A DNA stretch of 64,000 nucleotides from Natronocella acetinitrilica. GTDB lineage: Bacteria > Pseudomonadota > Gammaproteobacteria > Nitrococcales > Aquisalimonadaceae. Positions 56,321 to 64,000 of the stretch are shown here, piece by piece. A program made the translations under genes and the position numbers. Position 1 is the first letter of the stretch. Every line of letters starts with the position of its first letter. The stretch covers positions 186,001 through 250,000 of the forward strand of contig NZ_JALJXV010000003.1 of assembly GCF_024170285.1 (NCBI RefSeq), written 5' to 3'. Below the pieces are notes generated by a model. It was not told the origin of the DNA. It saw only the letters and a program-made list of their open reading frames with translations, and did not search any database.

Positions 56321-56602
56321 TCAGGAGCGTGCGAGGGCAATGACAGTGCCGCCCATGGCGCCGTCGAGATCAGCGGCGACGTGGGAGAAGCAGGGCTCGA
56401 GGTGGACCAGCTCGAGCCGCGCATTGAGCAGTCCGACATCCCGCCGGGGGGTCAGATCGAGGCCATCACGGTAGCGCGATAGCGCGCGCACCGTCGAAAA
56501 ATGGAGTACGGGGCACTGGTTGCCCGCATAGACCGACCCGCGCTCGCTGGAAGCAGGGACAACGTAAAGAAAGCCCGTTGCAGTGCGCTCGCTGTTCGCC
56601 AT
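56321..56602 (-). CDS. Unknown small protein (93 residues)
   Basis: From the ATG at 56602 (GGAGG seven bases upstream); TGFLYVVPASSERGSVYAGN suggests a beta-rich start. No family recognised. Own AT-island promoter. Confidence 0.6.
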   Translation of the reverse strand: MANSERTATGFLYVVPASSERGSVYAGNQCPVLHFSTVRALSRYRDGLDLTPRRDVGLLNARLELVHLEPCFSHVAADLDGAMGGTVIALARS

Positions 56603-56629
56603 GGTGATGCCTCCGCCGAGTGTGTTTTT

Positions 56630-56657
56630 ATTATACACGAAAATAAACTAAAGTCAA
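56630..56657 (-). promoter_or_regulatory. AT-island promoter
   Basis: TTGACT, 16-bp spacer, TATAAT on the minus strand, 28 bp before the start at 56602. Confidence 0.85.
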
Positions 56658-56761
56658 TGCGCGACCGCCTGCTCGGATGGCACGCAACGCGAGCGTTGAG
56701 CCATCCCGCCACCAGGGCATGACTGTCGAAGGCCGCGGGACAGGATGGGCTCGAAGGACGC

Positions 56762-56788
56762 TTGACATTAGAATGGTTTAAATATAAT
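56762..56788 (+). promoter_or_regulatory. AT-island promoter with short spacer
   Basis: TTGACA, 15-bp spacer, TATAAT, upstream of the gene at 56855; roughly 100 bp from the opposite promoter at 56630. Confidence 0.65.
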
Positions 56789-56854
56789 ATCGTCGATACG
56801 ATTCAGTGTGCCGGCAGGGGCTGGCGCCACGGGCTCGGCGAGCGAGGTGGGGCG

Positions 56855-57436
56855 ATGGGACGGGTGCTGCAGGTGTTCCGCGAGAAGGCGTCAGGCTATG
56901 CCGTTTTCGCCCTGGTGATGGCGATACTCTTCGGGCCCATGTTTCTCCCCAGGGGCGCGGCGCCTGAGCGCACGCCGCCCGGAGAGCCGCGGGTGCACCC
57001 GGATGCGGACCTGGCGGTGATCGCGCGCGCCCGTGCGGTGCGCGAGATCGATACACGGACAGGCTCGCTGGCAAGCTCGGGGCTGCTTGGTGGCTACACT
57101 GGTGTGCCCTCGCCGTGCTTTTTGTCCGGCGTGTTCTCGACCAGTGATCCGAATCCGGCGATCGCCGCACGCGCCCGGCTCAGGACCGCGCGCTGCGACT
57201 TCTCACGTGACCTGATCGAGGAGACGGCCGAGGCGTTCGACTGGATCATCGCACTCGGCGAGGTGCCAGAGGGGCTGTGGTTTTTCCATCTGCGCGCGGC
57301 CGAGGCGACCGAGGAGACATTCAGCAGGGTGGGGCTTTTCATGAGCGAGGCGCACTGCGAGTGGGTCCAGCGTGAGGCGCTGCGCGTGGACTACCTGGTC
57401 TCGCGCTGCACCGCCTGGGATCCGCAGCGCTGGTGA
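56855..57436 (+). CDS. Membrane-anchored protein of unknown function
   Basis: 193 residues from the ATG at 56855 (AGGTGGGG upstream). One N-terminal transmembrane helix (about 15-33, FALVMAILFGPMFLP), then a soluble extracytoplasmic-type domain with four cysteines (PSPCFLSG, ARCDFS, EAHCEW, SRCTAW) that could pair. No family recognised. Confidence 0.65.
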   Translation: MGRVLQVFREKASGYAVFALVMAILFGPMFLPRGAAPERTPPGEPRVHPDADLAVIARARAVREIDTRTGSLASSGLLGGYTGVPSPCFLSGVFSTSDPNPAIAARARLRTARCDFSRDLIEETAEAFDWIIALGEVPEGLWFFHLRAAEATEETFSRVGLFMSEAHCEWVQREALRVDYLVSRCTAWDPQRW

Positions 57437-57492
57437 GAGGGGGTAGCGGCTGCGCAGGGTCTCTGAAGACTTCCGACGGTTGCTCGAGACGG

Positions 57493-57530
57493 CCTTGCCC
57501 CGGCGCGAGGCTGCCAGCGCCTCGGCAAGG
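57493..57530. terminator. Hairpin between convergent genes
   Basis: CCTTGCC/GGCAAGG outer stem with GAGGC/GCCTC inner stem, between the genes ending at 57436 and 57549. Confidence 0.5.
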
Positions 57531-57548
57531 GCAACTGGCACCGATGGT

Positions 57549-58061
57549 CTACTGGTAGCGCGGCCGGAGGCGCGAGAGGTCATGGCCGAAAAGCCGTGAC
57601 TGCTCGGCGGCGTAGTCCGGATCGCAGCCAGGCTCCCAGGGCAGGAGTCCGGCGGGGTCTGGCAGCAGCATCTGGAGTGCCTGCACCGTGCGCCCGGTCA
57701 TCGCCGCGGCAACGCGGAGCTCGCGGGTGGCGAGTGCGGCATCGAGGGCGACAAAGCCAACGGGCAGGCCCCTGACGACCCGACGGGACGTGCCGCCGTC
57801 CTGCGGCACCCGGCCGCCGCGCGCCTCATCGGCGGCGAGATTCAGCAGCGAGCGGTGCAGCGAGGGCTCACCGACGCCGCTGATGCAAAGCTCCGGCAGT
57901 CCCGCCCGGCTGAGCCCCACGGTGTAGCTGAGATCCGCGCTCCCGCCACCGACAGCCTCGACTCCCAACACACTAATGACCGCCTGGCCGTGCCTGGCAA
58001 TGAGCGCCTCGACGCGCGCAAGCACTGCCTCCCGATCAAAGCCGTCCGCCTGGTTTATCAT
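57549..58061 (-). CDS. DUF4262-like protein
   Basis: 170 residues from the ATG at 58061 (GGAG nine bases upstream; a GTG three codons earlier is possible). RHGQAVISVLGVEAV, LSYTVGLSRAGLPELCISG and SLLNLAADEARGG match the DUF4262 pattern (hG......v.......aYTvGL...g.PEl...G). Function unknown. Confidence 0.75.
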   Translation of the reverse strand: MINQADGFDREAVLARVEALIARHGQAVISVLGVEAVGGGSADLSYTVGLSRAGLPELCISGVGEPSLHRSLLNLAADEARGGRVPQDGGTSRRVVRGLPVGFVALDAALATRELRVAAAMTGRTVQALQMLLPDPAGLLPWEPGCDPDYAAEQSRLFGHDLSRLRPRYQ

Positions 58062-58229
58062 TCGCGCCACTCCATTCAGTCCGTGTCTGTGCAGAAGTCT
58101 AGCGGGGCCGCGCAGGCGGGGGGCGGCGGAGATCCGGGGAGATTGGGCATGCCGTTGCACTGGTGAGCCTGTGCGTATCGCGCTAGCCTCCGTGTTGGTT
58201 GAAGGCAATCAGACCGTGAAGGGGGAGCG

Positions 58230-58691
58230 ATGGGACGAGGGCGCTGGATGGGACGTGCGCTGACGCTGGCGCTGGCACTGGCGTCCATCGGATGGGCACA
58301 GACGCAGGAGCGCGTCGAGACCACCGATGGCCGTGTGCTGATTCTGCACGGCGATGGAACCTATGAAGAGGTTGGGCAAGCGCAGCCGGAGTCCGGTGAC
58401 TACCAGCGCATGGGGATTGGGGATCTAAAACTCGACATCCGCGAGATGTATGGCGCGCAGGTCGAGTTCCGCACCGAGGTGGTGTCGTTTGGGGAAGTCA
58501 TCACGCTCGGCGATCCATCTCAGCGATTCGGGGACTCTTCCCCAATTTTCGCCACCCCCGGACGCCTTGCGCGAGAGGACCGGCACTTTCTGATTGAGCG
58601 CTGCGCGAATGGCTGTGTGGTAACGGTGCGCGGGGAGATCGGCCGGGTGTTCATGGAGCCTGGGGTCATCCTCCACACGTTGGAGCACTAG
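58230..58691 (+). CDS. Secreted protein of unknown function
   Basis: 153 residues, GGGGGAG before the ATG. Signal peptide about 1-24 (SIGWAQTQ). The mature start ETTDGRVLILHGDGTYEEV resembles short periplasmic proteins with a T.DG..V.L..DGTW repeat (DUF3157-like), followed by a domain with one Cys pair (ERCANGCVV). Low certainty on family. Confidence 0.6.
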   Translation: MGRGRWMGRALTLALALASIGWAQTQERVETTDGRVLILHGDGTYEEVGQAQPESGDYQRMGIGDLKLDIREMYGAQVEFRTEVVSFGEVITLGDPSQRFGDSSPIFATPGRLAREDRHFLIERCANGCVVTVRGEIGRVFMEPGVILHTLEH

Positions 58692-58712
58692 TGCGTCGCA
58701 CTGGCACCGCAG

Positions 58713-59060
58713 TCACTCGCCGCGCGCCCGGACCTCGCGCTCCCAGAGCGCACGGAACACCTGCTCGCCCTGCGCTATGTGCTCGTGCACCTCGAGGCGC
58801 GGCCCGGCCATGTCCATTAGCAGCACGCGCACGACGTCCTGCTGGAGGTCGGGGTCAAGACCGCGCAGCGCGGTCAGGTCCATGGGCCATTGCGGGCCGT
58901 TGTAGAGGCCAAGCAGGAACTGCCGCACGGTGCGCGACTGCCCGCTACCCTTTTGGGCGACGCCAACGAGGCGCTGCAGGGCGGGCACGCCGAGTTCCTC
59001 GGTCACCTCGCGTCTGGCCCGCAGCCACTCCAGTTGTTGTCTGATGCTCTCAGGATCCAC
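58713..59060 (-). CDS. DUF7673-like plasmid protein
   Basis: 115 residues from the GTG at 59060 (GAGG seven bases upstream). LQRLVGVAQKGSGQSRTVRQ, FLLGLYNGPQWPMDLTALRG and VVRVLLMDM.......EVHEH fit the pattern I recall for DUF7673, common in plasmids of gamma- and betaproteobacteria. Helical, cytoplasmic; function unknown. Confidence 0.7.
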   Translation of the reverse strand: MDPESIRQQLEWLRARREVTEELGVPALQRLVGVAQKGSGQSRTVRQFLLGLYNGPQWPMDLTALRGLDPDLQQDVVRVLLMDMAGPRLEVHEHIAQGEQVFRALWEREVRARGE

Positions 59061-59430
59061 GGGTACACCTCGACAGGCTCCAGTCGGTCAGACTAGGATA
59101 CCAGAGGCGGCAGGAGGGGCCGTAGTCCACCTAGACACAGCATGGGAGCGAGGGGTCATGACGGACGACGGTGCGAACAGGAAAGAGATGGAGGGCAGCT
59201 TTCCAAGGCGGCATGAATACATTGACTGTACCGGCACGGTTAGGAATTTTGACATCCGAGCAGGTTCTGGATTGGCTGCGGGAGAATGAGGGCAGGGGGA
59301 TCGCGTTGTTCATTCAGGGCCACGATGACGCCGTCTAGCGGGTCCTGGTGGGCCAGCACCCCCGAAACGGGCCGGCCACCAGGCGGCGGGAGGCCGACAA
59401 TCCTGCCGCTTGGAAGGCGCCCGGGCGGGC
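59061..59430. other. 370-bp gap between genes
   Basis: Apart from a 41-codon ORF (59213-59338) no gene is seen. Short AT-rich words (ATTGACTG, AATTTTGACATC around 59221-59255) are not well-placed promoters. Confidence 0.4.
59213..59338 (+). CDS. Possible small protein or gene remnant (41 residues)
   Basis: Begins MNTLTVPARLGILTSEQVLD and has a natural-looking helix (WLRENEGRGIALFIQG). AAGGCGGC is close to the ATG. It may be a small gene or the start of a truncated one. Confidence 0.35.
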   Translation: MNTLTVPARLGILTSEQVLDWLRENEGRGIALFIQGHDDAV

Positions 59431-60147
59431 TCATGGCTGGGGCGTGAGACGGGCGCTGACGACGGCCAGGGCGCGTCGCGCGGCGACGAGATCAAAGCGG
59501 TCGTGCGCATCGCGGATCCGGCCCTCCATGTCGATCCAGTAGGGCTGCCCACCGGCGGCGGCCGCGATCCGCGGCAACTCGAGCGGCAGCGTGTCCGGGC
59601 CAAGGCCTCCGGCGTACCCGCAGGGCTTGCCGGTGATGGGATCGGGCCAGGCGTCAGGCAGGCGGCCGAGGCCGCCGGAGGCGTCGAAGAGCACCTCGTG
59701 GCGATCAGCATCAAGGAGTGCCGTGGTGAGCCCGGCATTGCAGGTGTTGTGCTGGGTGATGATCCGCTGGTGCGCTGGCGCGAGAGCGAGCGCCTCGCGG
59801 ATCTGCCCTGGCGTGCGCACGGTCGCCCGCAGGTTAAGCTGGACACGGCCGAAGTGCGCCGCCACCTCACGCACGTGACTGCGCCTCTCCACATCAAGGA
59901 ACTGGAAAACCGCCTTGCCGCAGACATGCAGGGCCAGTGCGGGGCCGCCCGGCCCCCCGAGATCGGATACCAGGCGCTCGATCCAGTCCATCGCGGGATA
60001 GCGCCCGCTGCCTGCCTGGCTTACGCTGTAGAGCACGCCAAACTCAACAAAGGGGAACTCGGCGGCGAGATCGCGAAGCGCGCCGGGGCCAGTGGCCGGG
60101 TCGATGCCCGTCAGGGTGCAGCAGCGGAGCAGGCGGGTCTTGCGCAC
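59431..60147 (-). CDS. TIM-barrel protein, TrpF-like (tentative)
   Basis: 238 residues from the GTG at 60147 (GAGG eight bases upstream). CCTLTGIDP, FPFVEFGVLYS, GGPALALHVCG, QHNTCNAGL, VLFDASGGLG, CGYAGGLGPD and YWIDMEGRIRD follow the strand order of a TIM barrel and recall phosphoribosylanthranilate isomerase, with Cys near the start and Asp in FDASGG in catalytic-like places. Plasmid copies of this kind occur without trp genes, so the substrate may differ. Own AT-island promoter. Confidence 0.65.
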   Translation of the reverse strand: MRKTRLLRCCTLTGIDPATGPGALRDLAAEFPFVEFGVLYSVSQAGSGRYPAMDWIERLVSDLGGPGGPALALHVCGKAVFQFLDVERRSHVREVAAHFGRVQLNLRATVRTPGQIREALALAPAHQRIITQHNTCNAGLTTALLDADRHEVLFDASGGLGRLPDAWPDPITGKPCGYAGGLGPDTLPLELPRIAAAAGGQPYWIDMEGRIRDAHDRFDLVAARRALAVVSARLTPQP

Positions 60148-60183
60148 GGCGCCGTCCTCATTGCGGTGAAGTCTGTCATGGAA

Positions 60184-60211
60184 ATTATATTAGAGAAATT
60201 AAAAAAGTCAA
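60184..60211 (-). promoter_or_regulatory. AT-island promoter
   Basis: TTGACT, 16-bp spacer, TATAAT on the minus strand; -35 is 69 bp from that of the rightward promoter at 60280. Confidence 0.85.
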
Positions 60212-60279
60212 TATGATTCGGACGACCGGGCAGGGGCAGGATGGGCTGCTTGCGGAGCGTGTCATGGGGCAGGAAGCGA

Positions 60280-60307
60280 TTGACATGGAATTTAAAAACT
60301 GTATAAT
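60280..60307 (+). promoter_or_regulatory. AT-island promoter
   Basis: TTGACA, 16-bp spacer, TATAAT for the gene at 60391. Confidence 0.85.
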
Positions 60308-60390
60308 AATTAGCATCGAACCATGGCCAGGCTGGGCCGGAAGGCGCCGAAGCGTGGGCGATGACGATCAATAACGGCGGGAGCGGACAC

Positions 60391-60747
60391 ATGAGCACAT
60401 CGACGACAGGCAGTTTCGAGAGCCGGGTGGATTTTGCTGCGCGCGTCATCGCCTCCGGGCGCGAGACGACGCGCAACTTCAGCAACTGCTTCGAGATGAA
60501 TGACGGCGAGCATGTTGTCGAGGCGTTGCGGCGACGCGCGCAGCGAAACCCGCGTCTCGCGCAGGCGCTGCCGCGCTACATCAGGCAGGAAAGCGTAGAG
60601 GCTGCCGAGGCGACACTCGGCCACCTGACGCGCGAGCAGCTCATTGCCAACGCCAGGGAGACCCGTGAGCGGCGCTCCGCGGCCTTTGCCGAGCAGATCA
60701 AGGCCCGCCGGGCTGTGAGCGCGGATCCGTCAACGCCCGAACCGTAG
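60391..60747 (+). CDS. Small helical protein of unknown function
   Basis: 118 residues from the ATG at 60391 (GGGAG eight bases upstream; an in-frame ATG at 60361 is less likely). Highly charged and helical, coiled-coil-like at the C-terminus (NARETRERRSAAFAEQIKAR). No family recognised. Confidence 0.6.
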   Translation: MSTSTTGSFESRVDFAARVIASGRETTRNFSNCFEMNDGEHVVEALRRRAQRNPRLAQALPRYIRQESVEAAEATLGHLTREQLIANARETRERRSAAFAEQIKARRAVSADPSTPEP

Positions 60748-60858
60748 CCTGCCCGGGCGGCTTTTGCGACGCACACGCTGGGCGCCGGTCTCTCCTGCGC
60801 CCTCAAGTCGCCCCAGGGGTGCTAGAATAAGGATTAAAATAATCCACCGGAGGTGGCC

Positions 60859-61707
60859 ATGTACGCCGCACAGTTCTACGCCCGTCGGGTCATCCGGGAT
60901 ACTGCATGGGCGTTTGATACGTTCGCCCTGGTGGGGCTGATCGAGTCCTCACCGGATGCCGTGCAGCCGGAGTCGCTCGGAAGGGCGGAGGTGGTGCCCG
61001 GCGGACAGGGCTTCCGGATTGTCCCTGGAGGGTCACGCCACGCTGTCATCGAGGACGATGAGACCAGGCTTGCGGATGTCGCCGGGGCCCTGCGCCGCAA
61101 GATCTGGTCAGGCGCCCTGGCGGCGAACGGGCGAATCGACCTCTTCCTGCGCGAGACACGGATCAGTCCGAAGGGCGAGGGGGGCCGCGTCTATGCGTTC
61201 TGCGCGGCGGCGGTTTTCCCCGTGGGGCATCTCGAGGATGGGCTGCTCTACAGCTTCGATGACGCGGGGCGGCTTGTCGAAAGGCGTGCGGTATCGGCGC
61301 TCGGCGATGAGATCGGGCAGCTCTTTGATCGGCCAATCTGGCATGTTGGCGGAGAAGACGAGCAGTATGCGCTACTCTCGACACGCCGCCTTGATGTCCA
61401 TGACGCCAGCGTTCGTCGATCGCAGCTGATGCTCGAGGCGATGGAGCGAGGTGCGTCGGTGGGCCGGGAGGTCGCGCTTGAAATCGCGGCCATTACGGCC
61501 TTTCTTGAGGACGAGCGGATGCAGCGAGATGGGGAGTTCCGGCACTATCAGCGCACCATGCTGCGCCGCCACGGCGTCATGGATTACTCGGTCCCGCAGA
61601 CGAAGAATGACCTGATGCGCCGCCAAGCGGCGGTGAGAGAGGTGCTGGATGCCATAAAGACAGCACCGTCTGCTGAAATCGGGGGCGACCACGCCCCTTG
61701 CCTGTAG
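60859..61707 (+). CDS. Unknown cytoplasmic protein
   Basis: 282 residues from the ATG at 60859 with GGAGGTGG directly upstream. Alpha/beta N-terminal two thirds, helical C-terminal third (AITAFLEDERMQRDGEFRHY). No signal, membrane segment or known motif. A small AT-rich box (AGAATAAGGATTAAAATAA) at 60824-60842 may be its promoter. Confidence 0.65.
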   Translation: MYAAQFYARRVIRDTAWAFDTFALVGLIESSPDAVQPESLGRAEVVPGGQGFRIVPGGSRHAVIEDDETRLADVAGALRRKIWSGALAANGRIDLFLRETRISPKGEGGRVYAFCAAAVFPVGHLEDGLLYSFDDAGRLVERRAVSALGDEIGQLFDRPIWHVGGEDEQYALLSTRRLDVHDASVRRSQLMLEAMERGASVGREVALEIAAITAFLEDERMQRDGEFRHYQRTMLRRHGVMDYSVPQTKNDLMRRQAAVREVLDAIKTAPSAEIGGDHAPCL

Positions 61708-61765
61708 CCGCCTCGCGAGGGCGCCGCCAGGAACCACAAGGGCCTACCAGGGCCGCGCCGCGCCG

Positions 61766-62470
61766 TCAGGGTGCTGGCGCAAGACCCTCCCGGGCCTCGC
61801 CCGCCCGGCGGAGCGGGGTGTTGGCAACGAAACGCTCGCCATCCTTTGTGCGATCGTCCGAGTGGCGAAGCCCGGGGTGGTCGAGCAGGACGCGGCCGAT
61901 CAGCCGCCGGGCCAGGCCCTGGCGGCGGTAGTCCGAGCGCGTGTAGAGCGTGCTGATGACGCTATCGACGATCTGCGCCCCGCAGACCGGCTCGCCATTG
62001 ATGAGCAGCTGGTAGCGCTCGCCACCGTGCGCTCCCGTGATGCGACGGTACTCCCCTGATGAGGCGACCAGCCGCTCAAGGCCCACGCGGCTGGTGGCGT
62101 CGGGTGCGTTCACCGGCAGGAGCAGCCACGCCATGGGATCGCGTGCGAGCTCCCCGACCAGTGCCGCTTCCTCTAGCCCATCGCAGAGTACCGGTGCACG
62201 TCCGCCCCGCGTGAAAAGAAAGTCAAAGCCCATGGTGCGCACGCCATAGAGGCGCCCGCGCGGCCCCTCGACCACGTAGAAGGTGGTTGTGTCATCGGCA
62301 CGGAGGTAATCCGCCAGGCACTCACCCTCCTCGAGCAGCCCGCTTGTGTCCACGGCGGCGTCGAAGTCCGTGAGCGACAGGGCGGACGCATCAGCGCGAA
62401 GCGCCTGGAGCGCAGCCGCTTCGGCCGTGTCGAGTCGGGTTGATCCGTCGAAGTACTGGAAGCGTGCCAT
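61766..62470 (-). CDS. GNAT-family acetyltransferase-like protein
   Basis: 234 residues from the ATG at 62470. The C-terminal part has VISTLYTRSDYRRQGLARRL, the acetyl-CoA-binding motif A (R-R-Q-G-L-A), followed by IGRVLLDHPGLRHSDDRT. The N-terminal about 120 residues (ALSLTDFDAAVDTSG, TTFYVVEGPRGRLYGVRTM) are a lineage-specific domain. Substrate unknown. Confidence 0.7.
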   Translation of the reverse strand: MARFQYFDGSTRLDTAEAAALQALRADASALSLTDFDAAVDTSGLLEEGECLADYLRADDTTTFYVVEGPRGRLYGVRTMGFDFLFTRGGRAPVLCDGLEEAALVGELARDPMAWLLLPVNAPDATSRVGLERLVASSGEYRRITGAHGGERYQLLINGEPVCGAQIVDSVISTLYTRSDYRRQGLARRLIGRVLLDHPGLRHSDDRTKDGERFVANTPLRRAGEAREGLAPAP

Positions 62471-62567
62471 CGCAATGCCCTGGTGTCGATGCCGTGCCGG
62501 ACTGGAGTCCGCACAGATTATTTACAGACAATTATATCATCCTGCAGTTCTGGCGGGGCCAGGGCGC

Positions 62568-62595
62568 TTGACAACTTTAATATAAAGAGTATAAT
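62568..62595 (+). promoter_or_regulatory. AT-island promoter
   Basis: TTGACA, 16-bp spacer, TATAAT for the 50-residue gene at 62621. Confidence 0.85.
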
Positions 62596-62620
62596 TAAAG
62601 CCAGCTACCGAGGACACGCC

Positions 62621-62773
62621 ATGAGCCAGCAGGACGATCCGCGCCTCACCCCCCGGGACGACTGGCAGACCCAGGGCCGGGGCAGTAATGACCAGGAGTA
62701 TGAGATCTACAGGGAAGCCGCGGAATCACTCGGCTGGCCGCTGAAGACCTATGAGGAGTGGCTCGCGTCCTAG
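62621..62773 (+). CDS. Small conserved-looking protein (50 residues)
   Basis: Starts MSQQDDPRLTPRDDWQTQGR and ends AAESLGWPLKTYEEWLAS; acidic, with a WP.KTY.EWL motif seen at the end of several short plasmid proteins. Like the gene at 32567 it has a dedicated strong promoter. Function unknown. Confidence 0.65.
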   Translation: MSQQDDPRLTPRDDWQTQGRGSNDQEYEIYREAAESLGWPLKTYEEWLAS

Positions 62774-62830
62774 CGCCCTGCCCAGGCGCCGTTGCGCGCG
62801 CCCGTCTTTCTGCCAAGCCAACCGATGACT

Positions 62831-62852
62831 GGGCGCACCATCAGGTGCGCCC
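62831..62852 (+). promoter_or_regulatory. Perfect 9-bp inverted repeat
   Basis: GGGCGCACC-ATCA-GGTGCGCCC, between two small genes and 9 bp before the ribosome binding site of the second. It may end the first transcript or control the next gene. Confidence 0.55.
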
Positions 62853-62872
62853 GCCCAACCGGAGTCGACGCC

Positions 62873-63091
62873 ATGCGCATGATTGTCAGTGTCCGTGAAA
62901 CCCATACCGCGCACTACGCCCTTGAGGTCTCCGAGGCGGACGCGCGCAAGATCAAGGCGGCGGACGATGAGGAGCGACGGGTGCTCATTCAGAGGCTGTG
63001 GGGGTCGAGTGCCCCGGACTACGTTGATGGCACCTCTGAGTTCATCGAGGCGCTGACCGACACGGGTGAGCTGATCAGTCTCGGTGACTGA
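62873..63091 (+). CDS. Unknown small protein (72 residues)
   Basis: From the ATG at 62873 (GGAG upstream): MRMIVSVRETHTAHYALEVS, then a short alpha/beta domain. No family recognised. It probably shares a transcript with the PAPS-reductase-family gene 33 bp on. Confidence 0.6.
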   Translation: MRMIVSVRETHTAHYALEVSEADARKIKAADDEERRVLIQRLWGSSAPDYVDGTSEFIEALTDTGELISLGD

Positions 63092-63124
63092 TCAGGGCAA
63101 CCTGGGACAGTGGGGGCGATCGCC

Positions 63125-64000
63125 ATGCTGAATCAGCTTGAACTCTTCTGCGAAAAGACAGCGGCGCAGGTCGTCGAGACGGGCGGGCTCGCGGTTGCAC
63201 GGGATGCGGCTGTCGACCGCGCCCTGGGCGCGAACGCCCCCTGTGCCGTGTCGGTCTCCGGTGGCAAGGACTCGTTTGCGGCAGCCATCGCAACCCACGC
63301 TCACCTTGAGGCGATCGGTCACACCGGCCCCCGGCTTCTCATCCACGCCGATCTCGGCACGGTGGAGTGGGCGGACTCGCTGCCCGCCTGCGAGCGCCTG
63401 GCGGCGCATCTTGGCTGGGAGCTTGTGGTGGTGCGCCGCGCCGCCGGTGACATGATGGAGCGCTGGGAGAGTCGCTGGGCGTCGAGCCTGCGGCGCTACG
63501 CCGCGCTTGAGACACTCACCCTGGTGCTGCCCTGGAGCACGCCGGCAATGCGCTTTTGCACCAGCGAGCTGAAGACCAACGTGATCCTGCCCGCACTGCG
63601 CCGCCGCTACCGGGGCGAGGTGGTGGTCAACGTCACGGGGGTGCGCCGCGAGGAGAGTAGCGCACGCGCCAAGGCGCCGGTCGCAGCCGAGCTGCCGAAG
63701 TTCCGGGGCTCGCACACGCCGATCCTCTCCTGGAACCCGGTGGTCACGTGGGGCGAGGCGTCGGTCTTTGACGCCATCGAGCGCTCGGGGGTCACTGGAC
63801 ACATGGCCTACGGTCTTGGCATGTCCCGGGTCTCCTGCTGCTTTTGCATCATGAGTAACGGCCGCGACATGGAGATCGCGGTGAGTGCACCGGATAACCA
63901 TGCCATCTACCGGCGCATGGTGGCGCTCGAGGCGGCGAGCAGCTTTGGCTTCCAGGGCACGCGCTGGCTTGCCGATCTCGCCCCGCAGCTCCTCGACGAC
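63125..64000 (+). CDS. PAPS-reductase-family protein (PP-loop), partial
   Basis: The frame is open from the ATG at 63125 to the window edge (292 codons). SVSGGKDSFAAAIA (residues 43-56) is the PP-loop ATP-pyrophosphatase motif; RFCTSELKTNVILPAL, VVNVTGVRREESSAR and GMSRVSCCFCIMSN follow in the order of the phosphoadenosine phosphosulphate reductase superfamily, with the Cys cluster near the end. Phage and plasmid members of this group are not thought to serve sulphate assimilation; some relatives (DndC) modify DNA with sulphur. No dnd genes are visible here, so the role stays open. Confidence 0.85.
   Translation, partial: MLNQLELFCEKTAAQVVETGGLAVARDAAVDRALGANAPCAVSVSGGKDSFAAAIATHAHLEAIGHTGPRLLIHADLGTVEWADSLPACERLAAHLGWELVVVRRAAGDMMERWESRWASSLRRYAALETLTLVLPWSTPAMRFCTSELKTNVILPALRRRYRGEVVVNVTGVRREESSARAKAPVAAELPKFRGSHTPILSWNPVVTWGEASVFDAIERSGVTGHMAYGLGMSRVSCCFCIMSNGRDMEIAVSAPDNHAIYRRMVALEAASSFGFQGTRWLADLAPQLLDD

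Noticed and set aside
56071-56482. Plus-strand open frames in the gap and opposite the 56321 gene
   Set aside because: Arg/Pro-rich low-complexity translations without start signals; part is antisense to a gene with a strong promoter and ribosome binding site.

Overview
The window looks like part of a large, GC-rich, self-transmissible plasmid (or a plasmid-like integrative element) of a proteobacterium, probably a gammaproteobacterium. The main evidence is a type IVB (Dot/Icm, IncI-Tra-like) conjugation gene run at the left edge. It is followed by about 57 kb of plasmid-type accessory genes (MntA-HepT toxin-antitoxin, DUF7007, DUF7673, DUF4942, DUF1653 and DUF4262 proteins, many short orphan genes). 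No rRNA, tRNA, CRISPR array, transposase, replication initiator or relaxase was recognised, so origin and relaxosome must lie elsewhere.

Layout. 1-5,955 (minus strand): dotJ-dotI-dotH-dotG-dotF and the start of a dotE/dotP-like gene, in the same order as Legionella icmM-L-K-E-G-C/D; these form the inner-membrane to outer-membrane core channel. 6.0-9.1 kb: an AT-rich gap, two small unknown genes, a zinc-ribbon gene preceded by a possible attenuator, and a Tat-type L,D-transpeptidase. 9.2-15.9 kb: an orphan N6-adenine methyltransferase and a complete gyrB/gyrA-like pair. 16-33 kb: mostly unknown single genes, with a Sel1-repeat secreted protein, an outer-membrane barrel candidate, a NERD nuclease-like protein, an FCP1-like phosphatase and a macro-domain protein. 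33.3-38.5 kb: a 958-residue repeat adhesin-like protein, a broken isocitrate lyase fragment and a secreted trypsin-like protease with a CTERM-like tail. 38.7-47.5 kb: a winged-helix regulator, small orphans, a DUF4942 methyltransferase, a small alarmone hydrolase candidate and two more secreted proteins related to the adhesin by their N-terminus. 47.6-64 kb: large unknown proteins, a TonB-C protein, MntA-HepT, a GNAT and a truncated PAPS-reductase-family gene at the right edge.

What ties the region together is regulation. At least 22 genes on both strands are preceded by a near-consensus sigma70-type promoter (TTGACA/T, usually a 16-bp extremely AT-rich spacer, TATAAT), standing out as AT islands in GC-rich DNA. 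Most accessory genes therefore look like independently transcribed units from strong, similar promoters, suggesting a common silencer or activator. A second shared element, CCCCCA-AA-TGGGGG, sits 59-90 bp before three secreted-protein genes. The genes suggest a plasmid that builds its own transfer channel, decorates the cell surface, and carries its own DNA-topology, DNA-modification and nucleotide-signalling enzymes; these functional links are inference.
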